Source: Thermaerobacillus caldiproteolyticus (GTDB taxonomy: Bacteria > Bacillota > Bacilli > Bacillales > Anoxybacillaceae). From it: a stretch of DNA of 64,000 nucleotides. The stretch spans positions 62,001 to 126,000 of the forward strand of contig NZ_JACDUT010000007.1 in the NCBI RefSeq assembly GCF_013761245.1, written 5' to 3'. Shown piece after piece: positions 56,800 to 64,000 of this stretch. Within the stretch, counting starts at the first letter, position 1; each line of letters begins with the position of its first letter. The notes beneath the pieces are model-generated. The model was not told where the DNA came from, ran no database searches, and saw nothing but the letters and a program-made list of their open reading frames with translations. Position numbers and translations under genes: made by a program.

Positions 56800-58200
56800 T
56801 TACATTGTCAACCATTCATTCAAAGGTTTAATTCGAGGAATTACTAATTTATCTAATAACAGGACGGCAATAATCGAGATGCCGACTAACGGCATGATGC
56901 ATCCCATGACGAACATCATCACCGTAACCGCTCTCATCACTTTCTTGTCTTGTGCCTTTGCAGGAGCACCTAGTTTACCTTGCGGCTTGCGTTTACGCCA
57001 CATAACAAAAGAGCTAACTGCAATCAAAATTAAGCCGAGACATGCAATAAGATTTATCATTTGATTCACTAATCCGAATAAACGGCCTTCATGCAGCGCA
57101 ATTCCAATTGTGATTGCTTTAGCCATGATGCCATAATCACTAAAGCGAACATCGCTTAGGACTTGTCCTGTATATTGATCAACATGCAACGTAGCATTAT
57201 CTTTTGGGCTCGTCTTTGACGTTGCGATCGTAAACACGCCTGTTGGTCCTTGTGGCATCGATATCGTAAATGGCTTTATAATGTGTTCCTTCTCAGCAAT
57301 CTTGTCAACGTCATCAATAGACAACGGAACATAACCGTTAATTTTCGAGGCTGGGACTGGTAAATTTTCTGCCGCCCAAGGCACATCTTGTGCAACCTCT
57401 TTCGTAACTGTGACAGATTCTGGCTTTGGTCCAAAGCTAAAGGAAAAAGGAGGATATCCTGTCTTCGTGGATGTCGCTAACCAGTTAATCCCTTCACCCA
57501 TTACTCCTGTCCATGGAAGGCCGGTGAGAATCAAAAGCAAAATGCCTCCGGTTAGCCAAAATCCTAAGACAGCATGCATGTCACGCCAAAATGGCCGTCC
57601 TTTTTTTCGAAGGCGCGGAAAAAATGTTCCCCAAATGGAACTCTTATTTCTTGGCCACCAAATATACAATCCAGTTAATAATAAAATCAAGGCCCAGCAA
57701 GCGGCAAGCTCTACAATCCGATTGGCTACGGTTCCCCCAATAAGCAATTCACTGTGGATTTTTTTGAAAATCTCCATTATATCTTCGCTTGCATTTAATT
57801 TCCCGACAATTTTCCCCGTATACGGATTGACATAAACGGTGAACATATTGCCGTTCTCGATCATTCCCACTTGGACAGTGCGGTTACGGTCTTTTTCTAA
57901 CGTTACCGAAATCATCGCTGCCTTTGGATACTTTTTCTGAACGTTCGCCGCCATTTTCGAAAGCGGAAGCGGTTTCTCTTTGGTTTCTTGTACATAATAT
58001 AAATTTTTATATAATATGGATTCTATTTGCGGTTTAAACAAATACACTGCACCGCTAAAGGCAAGAATAATGAGAAAAGGCGCAAAAATAATGCCCGCAT
58101 AAAAATGCCAGCGCCATATTGTTTGATAGAAGGACAGTCCTGTTTTCTTTTTTCGTTCTTGCTCCCCATTTGGCACGTAATGCCTAACTACATTTTCCAT
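56800..58200 (-). CDS. PepSY-associated transmembrane protein
   Basis: A 466-residue integral membrane protein with a cytoplasmic head, a first helix around residue 35-55 (FYAGIIFAPFLIILAFSGAVYL), a PepSY domain outside (KKYPKAAMISVTLEKDRN), and three or four later helices (WALILLLTGLYIWWP; FWLTGGILLLILTGLPW; LIACLGLILIAVSSFVMW). Relatives are linked to heme or siderophore-iron reduction and to copper proteins. It follows 12 bases before the YtkA-like lipoprotein gene in one operon, a pairing common in Bacillaceae. No Fur box was seen upstream. Confidence 0.87.
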   Translation of the reverse strand: MENVVRHYVPNGEQERKKKTGLSFYQTIWRWHFYAGIIFAPFLIILAFSGAVYLFKPQIESILYKNLYYVQETKEKPLPLSKMAANVQKKYPKAAMISVTLEKDRNRTVQVGMIENGNMFTVYVNPYTGKIVGKLNASEDIMEIFKKIHSELLIGGTVANRIVELAACWALILLLTGLYIWWPRNKSSIWGTFFPRLRKKGRPFWRDMHAVLGFWLTGGILLLILTGLPWTGVMGEGINWLATSTKTGYPPFSFSFGPKPESVTVTKEVAQDVPWAAENLPVPASKINGYVPLSIDDVDKIAEKEHIIKPFTISMPQGPTGVFTIATSKTSPKDNATLHVDQYTGQVLSDVRFSDYGIMAKAITIGIALHEGRLFGLVNQMINLIACLGLILIAVSSFVMWRKRKPQGKLGAPAKAQDKKVMRAVTVMMFVMGCIMPLVGISIIAVLLLDKLVIPRIKPLNEWLTM

Positions 58201-58589
58201 GTTTTCCCCCTCACTTGATTCAAACTAAGTAACGAACAAGGACAGTATATCTAGGAAATGTGATGAAAGATTGAGAGAAATCAAAAATGTGTTTGAAACC
58301 CTTTCATTTTCTTAAATTGTTCCATGCGGCAATGAGAAGCATAGAAGACAATTATTTTTTCATGATCATTCACCATAACAGTTCTATTCTCACAGACTTT
58401 TGTTCCATTTTTACAGAAATAGTTATAAAGCGCTTCTTTATTTCAGAGAATGAGGTGTTGTAAAAAATGAAATTTTTTATGTCAGTGGTAACAAGTAATC
58501 TGAATTAATGGCATACGATAAATAAAACTTACTTTACATATCGGTTTTTATTTATTAAAGTTCATCATATTTATTAAGGGGGATCTTTG
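58201..58589. other. divergent intergenic region
   Basis: AT-rich, divergent between the PepSY gene and tcyP. No coding frame with a ribosome site. A 58540-58570 TTTACATATCGG stretch may include the tcyP promoter. A CymR-type operator would be expected but I cannot confirm one. Confidence 0.35.
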
Positions 58590-59975
58590 ATGAATATTTA
58601 TTTAGTTATTTTAAACATTGCAGTGTTGCTTCTGTTCACAGGGATATTAGCTTATATGCAAAAGAAGCGTATCTCGTTTTCAAAACAGGTGTTTGCTGCC
58701 CTTGGAATCGGGATTGTATTTGGGCTCGTGCTGCAATGGGCGTACAGGGCAAATTCAGCCATTGTTCAGCAATCAGCACAATGGTTTGATATCATCGGAA
58801 CCGGCTATGTAAAACTATTACAAATGATTGTAATGCCGTTAGTATTCATTTCAATTGTTACATCGTTTACAAAATTAACCATTTCAAATAACTTAGGAAA
58901 AATCGCTACGCTCATTATTGGATTATTGCTAGGAACAACGGCAATTGCCGCTTCCATCGGCATTGCGGCAGCACTCGGTTTTCAATTAGAGACCGTTCAA
59001 ATTCATTCCGGCAGCGCAGAAACAGCCCGTGGGCAGGAAATCGAACAAAAATATACACAAATTCAAGATCAAACCTTTCCACAAAAAATCGTTGAATTAC
59101 TCCCAGCGAATCCATTTTTAGATTTGACAGGGCAGCGCAGCGCGTCTACGATTGCCGTTGTTATTTTTGCCGCGTTCATCGGCATTGCCTATTTAGGAGT
59201 AAGAAGAAAACAGCCTGAACAGGCGGAGATGTTCAAAAAAATAGTAGATGCTATTTACGCGATTATTATGCGCATAGTTACACTAGTGCTCCGCTTAACA
59301 CCTTACGGAATTTTGGCCATCATGTCCCGGACCATTGCGACAAGTGATCTCGGTGCGATTGTCAAACTTGGAAAATTCGTCATCGCTTCGTATGTTGCTC
59401 TTATTATCATGTTCATTGTTCATTTAATTATTTTGGCAATCGCCGGATTAAATCCGATTACTTACGTAAAAAAAGCATTGCCGGTATTATCCTTTGCGTT
59501 TACATCCCGTTCAAGCGCAGGCACGCTGCCATTGAACATCAAGGCACAAACGACTGCTCTCGGTGTTCCTGAAGGAATTGCCAACTTTTCCGGCTCCTTC
59601 GGACTATCCATCGGACAAAATGGCTGCGCAGGCATATATCCGGCTATGCTTGCAGTCATGATCGCTCCCACAGTAGGAATAAATCCAATGTCACCGTCCT
59701 TTATTTTGACACTCATTCTCATCGTCACCATCAGCTCGTTTGGTGTGGCAAGCGTCGGTGGGGGCGCTACGTTCGCGTCAATCTTAGTACTATCCACGAT
59801 GAACTTGCCAGTCGCGTTGGCAGGGTTGCTCATCTCTGTAGAGCCGCTGATTGACATGGGAAGAACTGCCTTGAACGTAAGCGGAAGCATGACAGCTGGT
59901 GTCATCACTAGTCGTGCCATTGGGGAACTAGATTCGAGTATCTATAATGGCAAAATACAAAAATTAGAAGCGTAA
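58590..59975 (+). CDS. tcyP: L-cystine sodium symporter TcyP
   Basis: A 461-residue dicarboxylate/amino acid:cation symporter (DAACS family). Helices and re-entrant loops are intact: QMIVMPLVFISIVTSFTKL, SFAFTSRSSAGTLPLN (first re-entrant loop serines) and SGSFGLSIGQNGCAGIYP and MGRTALNVSGSM in the substrate site. The family member is called TcyP in Bacillus, where it imports cystine. The ATG at 58590 follows AAGGGGGATCTT; the TTG three bases earlier is possible. Confidence 0.92.
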   Translation: MNIYLVILNIAVLLLFTGILAYMQKKRISFSKQVFAALGIGIVFGLVLQWAYRANSAIVQQSAQWFDIIGTGYVKLLQMIVMPLVFISIVTSFTKLTISNNLGKIATLIIGLLLGTTAIAASIGIAAALGFQLETVQIHSGSAETARGQEIEQKYTQIQDQTFPQKIVELLPANPFLDLTGQRSASTIAVVIFAAFIGIAYLGVRRKQPEQAEMFKKIVDAIYAIIMRIVTLVLRLTPYGILAIMSRTIATSDLGAIVKLGKFVIASYVALIIMFIVHLIILAIAGLNPITYVKKALPVLSFAFTSRSSAGTLPLNIKAQTTALGVPEGIANFSGSFGLSIGQNGCAGIYPAMLAVMIAPTVGINPMSPSFILTLILIVTISSFGVASVGGGATFASILVLSTMNLPVALAGLLISVEPLIDMGRTALNVSGSMTAGVITSRAIGELDSSIYNGKIQKLEA

Positions 59976-60030
59976 TCCTCATCTCTTTACACTTGCTTCT
60001 CCATTTCCAGAGAGGGGCAAATAAAGATAA

Positions 60031-60075
60031 AAAAGTTGCTCTTTCAGCCTAGCCCGCTGTAGAAGCAACTTTTTT
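60031..60075. terminator. terminator, probably bidirectional
   Basis: AAAAAGTTGCT and AGCAACTTTTTT form an 11-bp stem around a loop of about 20 bases. It serves tcyP and the convergent toxin-locus transcript. Confidence 0.85.
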
Positions 60076-60126
60076 GCTATAAATTTTTCTGTTTTCTTCC
60101 CACAAAATTATCCTGTTTCTCCATTG

Positions 60127-60915
60127 TTATTTTATATACAGCAGCCACACGTTCCTTTCCCTCGCTTCACCTCCGACTAAAAGCGGACAGAGCTGTCGGC
60201 TTCTTCCATTGTCTTCTGTATCCCTTGGCCCTATCCCGTCCAATGCCGGTTGCCATTGGACAGATGGAACACTGGCGAGAAGATCGTTCCATTGCTTCTT
60301 AAAATATTGCAGCGTTTGGGTAATAATCGGTGCTTTTACCACTTGGCGGTACACCGCTTGAAAGACAGACATCATTTTATCATAGCAGAGAACATGTTTC
60401 GTTTGCGAGACCAACTTCGAAACATCTGCTGCGGTTTCTGCCGCTTTTGCTCCTTTCACCGCCACTTTTCCGGCAATGCCTGCCCCTTTGGCTGGAGGAA
60501 TGACGGTCAACAATAACATTCCTCCCGCAAGCAGGCGGTCTCCTGCCGAAATCCGTTCTCCGGTGATCGGGTCATATTCTCCAAGCAATCGCTGCAAGTC
60601 ATACCAGCCAAGAAGCTCTAAACCGAATTCTTTCATGTTGTCGGCAAGCGTTTGGTCTGCCTGTCTGATTGCCGCTGCCGTCCGATACAACAGTTCCTCC
60701 GCTTCATTCAGCTTTTCTTCATATCACTGGAGCCAATGAAGGAGTTCGTCTGTAAGCTCATGGATGACAGCAGAGCCGATGCCGGGAATCTTCATGGCTA
60801 GAGAGGGAAGTTCCCAGGAAAGAGAGGTTCGTGCACGCTGGCAGGCGTCTTCTGCATCGGGGACATGCTTCGCTACCGTTTCCAATTCTTCCGGCTTGAC
60901 TCGAATCGTAGTCAT
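60127..60915 (-). pseudogene. degenerate T7SS-type effector, nonsense codon, toxin domain lost
   Basis: From ATG 60915 (after GGAGCTATA) the frame reads MTTIRVKPEELETVAKHVPD and then LHWLQ, and stops at TGA (60724-60726). The intact paralog at the right edge has CGA (Arg) at that place, so one C-to-T change made the stop. After it the frame continues YEEKLNEAEELLYRTAAAIR, the pre-toxin segment GEYDPITGERISAGDRLLAG and VAVKGAKAAETAADVSKL. Past about 60240 it diverges from the paralog and no toxin domain follows. DNA identity with 63490-64000 is high. It is a dead duplicate. Confidence 0.8.
60400..60914 (-). repeat. effector duplication, copy A
   Basis: The stretch matches 63490-64000 at the DNA level over about 500 bp; the 190 bases from about 60721 to 60910 differ from 63811-64000 by one base or very few. 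The copy carries the nonsense codon and lost its toxin tail. Confidence 0.85.
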
Positions 60916-61227
60916 TATAGCTCCTCTATCCTTTCGCTGTATTCGGGCGATTTCCCTGCTGATTTCATGAAGAAGCTCGTCTGCGGTCGCATCAATACAT
61001 GCTTCAATTTGCCGCAAGTCCCCGTATACCCATTCATACGCTTCCCTCGCCTCTCCCTGCCAATGCAGAACATACTCGTCATTTGCGCGATAAAATGCGC
61101 GAGTACCATGTTGAAATTCCTCGATCGCCTCTTCGACCTGCCCCTGATAGGACTGCAGGCAATGAATCATCGCCTCGTAGGCCCTGCGTTTCAATTCTTT
61201 TTCGATCGACTCCAATAAAGACGACAC
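60724..61227 (-). CDS. WXG100-like protein of a T7SS toxin locus
   Basis: From the GTG at 61227, after GGGGGGAGGAAATCAA, the frame begins MSSLLESIEKELKRRAYEAM and is all-helical with W-Q-G (HWQGEAREAYEW) in the middle, the WXG motif of ESX/T7SS substrates. The true gene may end near 60930, at about 97 residues. Without a stop there, the frame runs straight through the ATG of the next effector until its nonsense codon, so it is a fused read-through here. A one-base shift would give SERIEEL, with the stop overlapping that ATG as TAATG. Confidence 0.6.
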   Translation of the reverse strand: MSSLLESIEKELKRRAYEAMIHCLQSYQGQVEEAIEEFQHGTRAFYRANDEYVLHWQGEAREAYEWVYGDLRQIEACIDATADELLHEISREIARIQRKDRGAIMTTIRVKPEELETVAKHVPDAEDACQRARTSLSWELPSLAMKIPGIGSAVIHELTDELLHWLQ

Positions 61228-61396
61228 CTTGATTTCCTCCCCCCCATTTACACACTATTCAAATGGTAACATAAGTAAAATAAGGATAAATCACGATATG
61301 TTCCTGTTTTTCCAGATGACAAACAGGATTTTTTTCTTATTCATCCATTCTTCCATACTAAACATATAGAACATTCCTTTGCAGATAGCGGGTTTA
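61228..61396. other. spacer without a gene
   Basis: Leader of the WXG-like gene; AT-rich, with a plain ribosome site at its left end and nothing else recognised. Confidence 0.3.
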
Positions 61397-61564
61397 TTAA
61401 ACAAACTTTTTCATGCATGGAACGATTACCGTAAAGATGACGATAAGAAATCCTAAAATGAAAAAGCCAAACAGCCATGGCAAAAGCGATGATGATGTTC
61501 GTTCCGTCTTATCCCATTGTTGACGAGACGGAACCGATTGTGTTTGCTGAATATATGCTAACAA
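61397..61564 (-). CDS. short single-helix membrane ORF, 55 residues
   Basis: A minus-strand frame, possibly from TTG 61564, contains SVPSRQQWDKTERTSSSLLP and then one hydrophobic helix, WLFGFFILGFLIVIFTVIV, ending CMKKFV. There is no ribosome site and no ATG. The hydrophobic tail argues for former or present coding use as a C-terminal anchor. It lies in the spacer of the toxin locus. No family recognised. Confidence 0.3.
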   Translation of the reverse strand: MLAYIQQTQSVPSRQQWDKTERTSSSLLPWLFGFFILGFLIVIFTVIVPCMKKFV

Positions 61565-61714
61565 GAAAAAATAGCTGCATAAACAAGGGCTTTTCTCTCT
61601 GTTTAACGTGTTCGTTTTCTTGCATAATAATGGGTATTTTTCAATGAGTAGCTTGTCTCAATTTCACTTTACTTTATAAAACCTTTATTTAAACAACAAT
61701 TCGTTTTAAATAAA

Positions 61715-61750
61715 GAAAACCTTGAAGGCATATAGCCTATCAAGGTCTTT
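61715..61750 (-). terminator. terminator after the downstream immunity-like gene
   Basis: ACCTTGA-ta-GGC-tatat-GCC-t-TCAAGGT, followed by TTTCTTTATT on the minus strand. Confidence 0.75.
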
Positions 61751-61763
61751 GTTTTAAATCAAG

Positions 61764-62045
61764 TTACCTCCATCTCCAATTTATTTCCCCGTCTTCATAC
61801 ACAGCCGGCAAATAAATTCCTCTTTTATTTTGATGATCATCCACAATAAACCAATTATCATCTTTCAACCATTCTTCATTATATTCACTTTCTTTAAAAT
61901 CGTTTTCTTCACTCGTAAGAGCCTTAAAAAACTCTTTAAATTTTACTATATTTTGATTAGGTATAAGTTTACCATACATCCACATGCCTTCAGTGTTGAT
62001 ATCTTGTATTTCACCTAGACATTCATCTTGGAAATATAAAAACAT
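61764..62045 (-). CDS. putative immunity protein, 93 residues
   Basis: The small acidic protein starts MFLYFQDECLGEIQDINTEG and ends with GEINWRWR; it has an alpha/beta feel, with VKFEEFFKALTSEEND in the middle. It sits seven bases downstream of a toxin-tail-like frame, the standard position of an immunity gene in polymorphic toxin loci. No family name is claimed. AT content is higher than that of the effector genes, as is usual for immunity cassettes acquired by recombination. Confidence 0.6.
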   Translation of the reverse strand: MFLYFQDECLGEIQDINTEGMWMYGKLIPNQNIVKFKEFFKALTSEENDFKESEYNEEWLKDDNWFIVDDHQNKRGIYLPAVYEDGEINWRWR

Positions 62046-62052
62046 AATATAC

Positions 62053-62310
62053 TCACTCCTTAGGAGAAATTTTTATGAATTTGCTAGGTATTTCTCCTCT
62101 TATCAAATATTCATTGTCTCTTGTGGTCCAAGTTAACACTCTATTTTTCCAAAAATCAGAAACAGAACTATCTCTCTCAATTAATTTCCGAATCTGCTTT
62201 GGAGATAAAATGGCCACATTTTTAACTTCTCCTGATCTAATCGCTTTTCTCAAAGCAGAACTATCTAATTCATTGTTAGAAAAGTATATGACGAACTTCA
62301 CATTCATCAA
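62053..62310 (-). CDS. orphan toxin C-terminal-like fragment, 85 residues
   Basis: From TTG/ATG at 62307-62310 the frame reads NVKFVIYFSNNELDSSALRK, then NVAILSPKQIRKLIERDSS and a tail, LTWTTRDNEYLIRGEIPSKF. Effector tails of this kind end secreted toxins. There is no WXG or pre-toxin part in front and the ribosome site is weak. It may be a displaced C-terminal tip left from an older effector, followed by its immunity gene, as in 'orphan toxin-immunity' cassettes. It could instead be a stand-alone small gene. Confidence 0.4.
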   Translation of the reverse strand: MMNVKFVIYFSNNELDSSALRKAIRSGEVKNVAILSPKQIRKLIERDSSVSDFWKNRVLTWTTRDNEYLIRGEIPSKFIKISPKE

Positions 62311-62364
62311 TGAGGCTGAATCTTCAAGTCAACGGTATATAATCCGGAAATTCTATCATAAAAT

Positions 62365-62397
62365 GCCTCAAAAGAGAGTTCATATCTCCTTTGAGGC
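62365..62397. other. hairpin between toxin cassettes
   Basis: GCCTCAAAAGAGA and TCTCCTTTGAGGC pair around a short loop (one bulge). Terminator-like but lacking a clear T run. Confidence 0.5.
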
Positions 62398-62445
62398 TTC
62401 ATATTCCTCATATCGCCAGCTTCTTTTATCCTTGACTAATACCAG

Positions 62446-62479
62446 CAATCCCCTTGAACCAAGTTGTTCAAGGGGATTG
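62446..62479. terminator. perfect 14-bp hairpin after the immunity gene
   Basis: CAATCCCCTTGAAC pairs exactly with GTTCAAGGGGATTG around a six-base loop, 48 bases past the immunity stop. The plus-strand tail TTTATT is T-rich; the minus-strand tail is not, so it may also act as a recombination boundary. Confidence 0.6.
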
Positions 62480-62526
62480 TTTATTGGTCAATGCATCAAA
62501 GGTCTGCTTTACTCACTATAACAAAA

Positions 62527-62925
62527 TTACTCTACCGTAACACTAGGAGGGGATATTGATAGGATTTCAATCACATCATTCGGTGTTAAAAATACATAGT
62601 GTTCTACCTCTTCTGACTCGTATATACCACAACTTTCTTTATGAAACCAATTCAAGTATTCTGAGTTTTTTACTTTAAATAAAGACCAATCGCTATAAAA
62701 AGCTGTACCATAATGCTGATCTAAATAATTTAGCATTTCTAATAATGAACCTTCATCAGTATTTCTATACGATAATACTCCCTCTTCAAATTTCACTACC
62801 ACTTTTCTTTCGCCATTTTCATCGCTAAATTCTAAAATCACACCATCTTTGCCATCTAAAAACATATCATTATAAATGGTTGAAGGTATATCTTCTAGCG
62901 GTACCCATCTTTCCCATTGTTCCAT
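62527..62925 (-). CDS. immunity protein for the right-edge effector
   Basis: From ATG 62925, after GGAGGAAAGTTTT, it has 132 residues beginning MEQWERWVPLEDIPSTIYND. It is acidic and alpha/beta, with VVVKFEEGVLSYRNTDEGS and HYVFLTPNDVIEILS. It lies 24 bases after the effector stop, the usual location for the cognate inhibitor in a T7SS polymorphic toxin pair. The frame start at 62940 contains the ribosome site. No immunity family can be named with certainty. Confidence 0.7.
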   Translation of the reverse strand: MEQWERWVPLEDIPSTIYNDMFLDGKDGVILEFSDENGERKVVVKFEEGVLSYRNTDEGSLLEMLNYLDQHYGTAFYSDWSLFKVKNSEYLNWFHKESCGIYESEEVEHYVFLTPNDVIEILSISPPSVTVE

Positions 62926-62949
62926 AAAACTTTCCTCCATGGTTGTTTT

Positions 62950-64000
62950 CTAGTAACGAAACTTTATTTTCTTCTTGCCGTCTTGAATTTCAAGTGTAGG
63001 ACGGCCATCACTGCTTTTGGTTCTAACAATAACCTTTCTCCCATCCTGTAAAACACCGACTTTGAGGTCAGGAGTATTCTTCATAATTTTAGGGTTGAGT
63101 GAGTGAAAGTCATTTACTGCCTGATTAAATCCACCTGATAACTCATACTGAGTAGTTCTTCCTTTTGTTTCCCTTCCAGGCTTAGCATCTTTAATTAAAT
63201 CTTCAACTGTTTTACCTGTACCCTTACCTACCTCATCTCCTGTTCTGCCGACAATATTCATCGTCGTTCCTTTTGCTTCCCTCTCAGCCCCGCTCATCCA
63301 CATGCGGGGCGCGGGGCCGACTCCTGCCAAGGCTGGCTGCGGCCCCCGCAGGACAGAGCCAACATTTTCAAGAAAGTTCTTCCATTGCTTTTTGAACGAC
63401 CGGATTGTTTCGGTGATTGGTCCTTTGATGACTTGGTGATAGATCGTTTGGAAGAACGATTTGACTTTATCATAATGGAGGACGTTTTTCGTTTGCGAGA
63501 TCAATTTCGAAACATCTGCTGCTGTTTCTGCCGCTTTCGCTCCTTTCACCGCCGCTTTTCCGGCAATGCCTGCCCCTTTGGCTGGAGGAATGACGGTCAA
63601 CAATAACATTCCTCCCGCAAACAGGCGATCTCCAAATGAAAGACGTTCCCCTGTCACCGGGTCATATTCCCCAAACACCCGCTGCAAGTCATACCAGCCA
63701 CTAAGTTCCAGACCAAATTCTTTCATGTTATCGGCAAGCGTTTGGTCTGCCTGTCTGATTGCCGCTGCCGTCCGACACAGCAGTTCCTCCGCTTTATTCA
63801 GCTTTTCTTCATATCGCTGGAGCCAATGAAGGAGTTCGTCTGTAAGCTCATGGATGACAGCAGAGCCGATGCCGGGAATCTTCATGGCTAGAGAGGGAAG
63901 TTCCCAGGAAAGAGAGGTTCGTGCACGCTGGCAGGCGTCTTCTGCATCGGGGACATGCTTCGCTACCGTTTCCAATTCTTCCGGCTTGACTCGAATCGTC
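62950..64000 (-). CDS. T7SS polymorphic toxin: helical leader, pre-toxin domain, C-terminal nuclease-like tail; 5' end off window
   Basis: The frame enters from the right edge (TIRVKPEELETVAKHVPD, near its start by comparison with the paralog) and ends at TAG. Order: a helical WXG/LXG-like leader to about residue 125, a PT-TG type pre-toxin region (GEYDPVTGERLSFGDRLFAG; PPAKGAGIAGKAAVKG), a variable linker, and from about residue 250 a toxin tail (GGFNQAVNDFHSLNP; GRKVIVRTKSSDGRP; KKKIKFRY). The tail pattern suggests a BECR-fold RNase-like toxin, an inference from memory. Arg at the nonsense site of the paralog is intact. An immunity gene follows. Confidence 0.8.
   Translation of the reverse strand, partial: TIRVKPEELETVAKHVPDAEDACQRARTSLSWELPSLAMKIPGIGSAVIHELTDELLHWLQRYEEKLNKAEELLCRTAAAIRQADQTLADNMKEFGLELSGWYDLQRVFGEYDPVTGERLSFGDRLFAGGMLLLTVIPPAKGAGIAGKAAVKGAKAAETAADVSKLISQTKNVLHYDKVKSFFQTIYHQVIKGPITETIRSFKKQWKNFLENVGSVLRGPQPALAGVGPAPRMWMSGAEREAKGTTMNIVGRTGDEVGKGTGKTVEDLIKDAKPGRETKGRTTQYELSGGFNQAVNDFHSLNPKIMKNTPDLKVGVLQDGRKVIVRTKSSDGRPTLEIQDGKKKIKFRY
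63490..64000 (-). repeat. effector duplication, copy B
   Basis: Partner of the copy at 60400-60914; identity is almost complete across the N-terminal leader and lower in the pre-toxin part, which shows recombination through the shared N-terminal module with swapping of C-terminal tails. Confidence 0.85.

Noticed and set aside
58520-58585. CymR operator for tcyP considered
   Set aside because: AT-rich bases fit loosely but no clear palindrome was found.

Overview
The window is a chromosomal stretch from a low-to-moderate-GC, spore-forming Bacillaceae, most like Anoxybacillus, Geobacillus or Parageobacillus. The gene order from about 2.2 to 45.5 kb matches the B. subtilis yutM-dapF ... yus region almost gene for gene: yutM, dapF, yuzB, yutJ, yuzD, yutI, thrB-thrC-hom, yutH, yutG, yutF, yutE, yutD, a YhcN-type lipoprotein, lipA, lytH, yunB-F, sufCDSUB, yurZ, metNPQ, yusD-I, fadNAE, yusM, coat genes and yusU. 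Spore coat and sporulation genes, Bacillus-type operators (FadR, PerR, BirA) and an S-box riboswitch support this. The genus is an inference; no rRNA is present.

Layout. 0-2.2 kb is a decayed edge with a frameshifted FUSC-type membrane protein gene, an integrase remnant and a structured element. 2.2-20.9 kb holds Fe-S carriers (YutM, YutI), lysine and threonine biosynthesis (dapF; hom-thrC-thrB), lipoate synthase and spore genes. 20.9-30.6 kb holds yunC-F, the sufCDSUB operon and yurZ. 30.7-37.6 kb holds the metNPQ methionine importer under a complete S-box, a dead metY whose own S-box has been fused by deletion to the middle of the gene, and the yusD-I/gcvH group. 37.6-43.1 kb is the fadN-fadA-fadE beta-oxidation operon with an exact FadR box in front. 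43.2-46.8 kb carries YuzL, proline dehydrogenase and coat proteins, including two tandem Gly/Phe-rich proteins and the wreck of a third. 46.9-49.6 kb is a bioY-bioD-bioA operon with a BirA operator. 49.7-51.8 kb has a divergent pyruvate-kinase-like gene and a 36-residue zinc-ribbon gene.

52-60 kb is more fluid: a short TrxR-like flavoprotein, dead branched-chain amino acid ABC genes, PerR-regulated katA, an eroded second copy of the flavoprotein, a frameshifted YtkA-like lipoprotein beside a PepSY membrane protein, and the cystine transporter tcyP. 60.1-64 kb is a polymorphic-toxin locus of type VII secretion style, all on the minus strand: a WXG-containing protein, a degenerate effector killed by a nonsense codon, a displaced toxin-tail/immunity pair, and a probably functional effector with its own immunity gene running off the right edge.

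The housekeeping core is orderly and conserved. The novelty lies in the accessory 60-64 kb segment, the metY/S-box deletion, the pyruvate-kinase-like protein and several small genes visible only on close reading.
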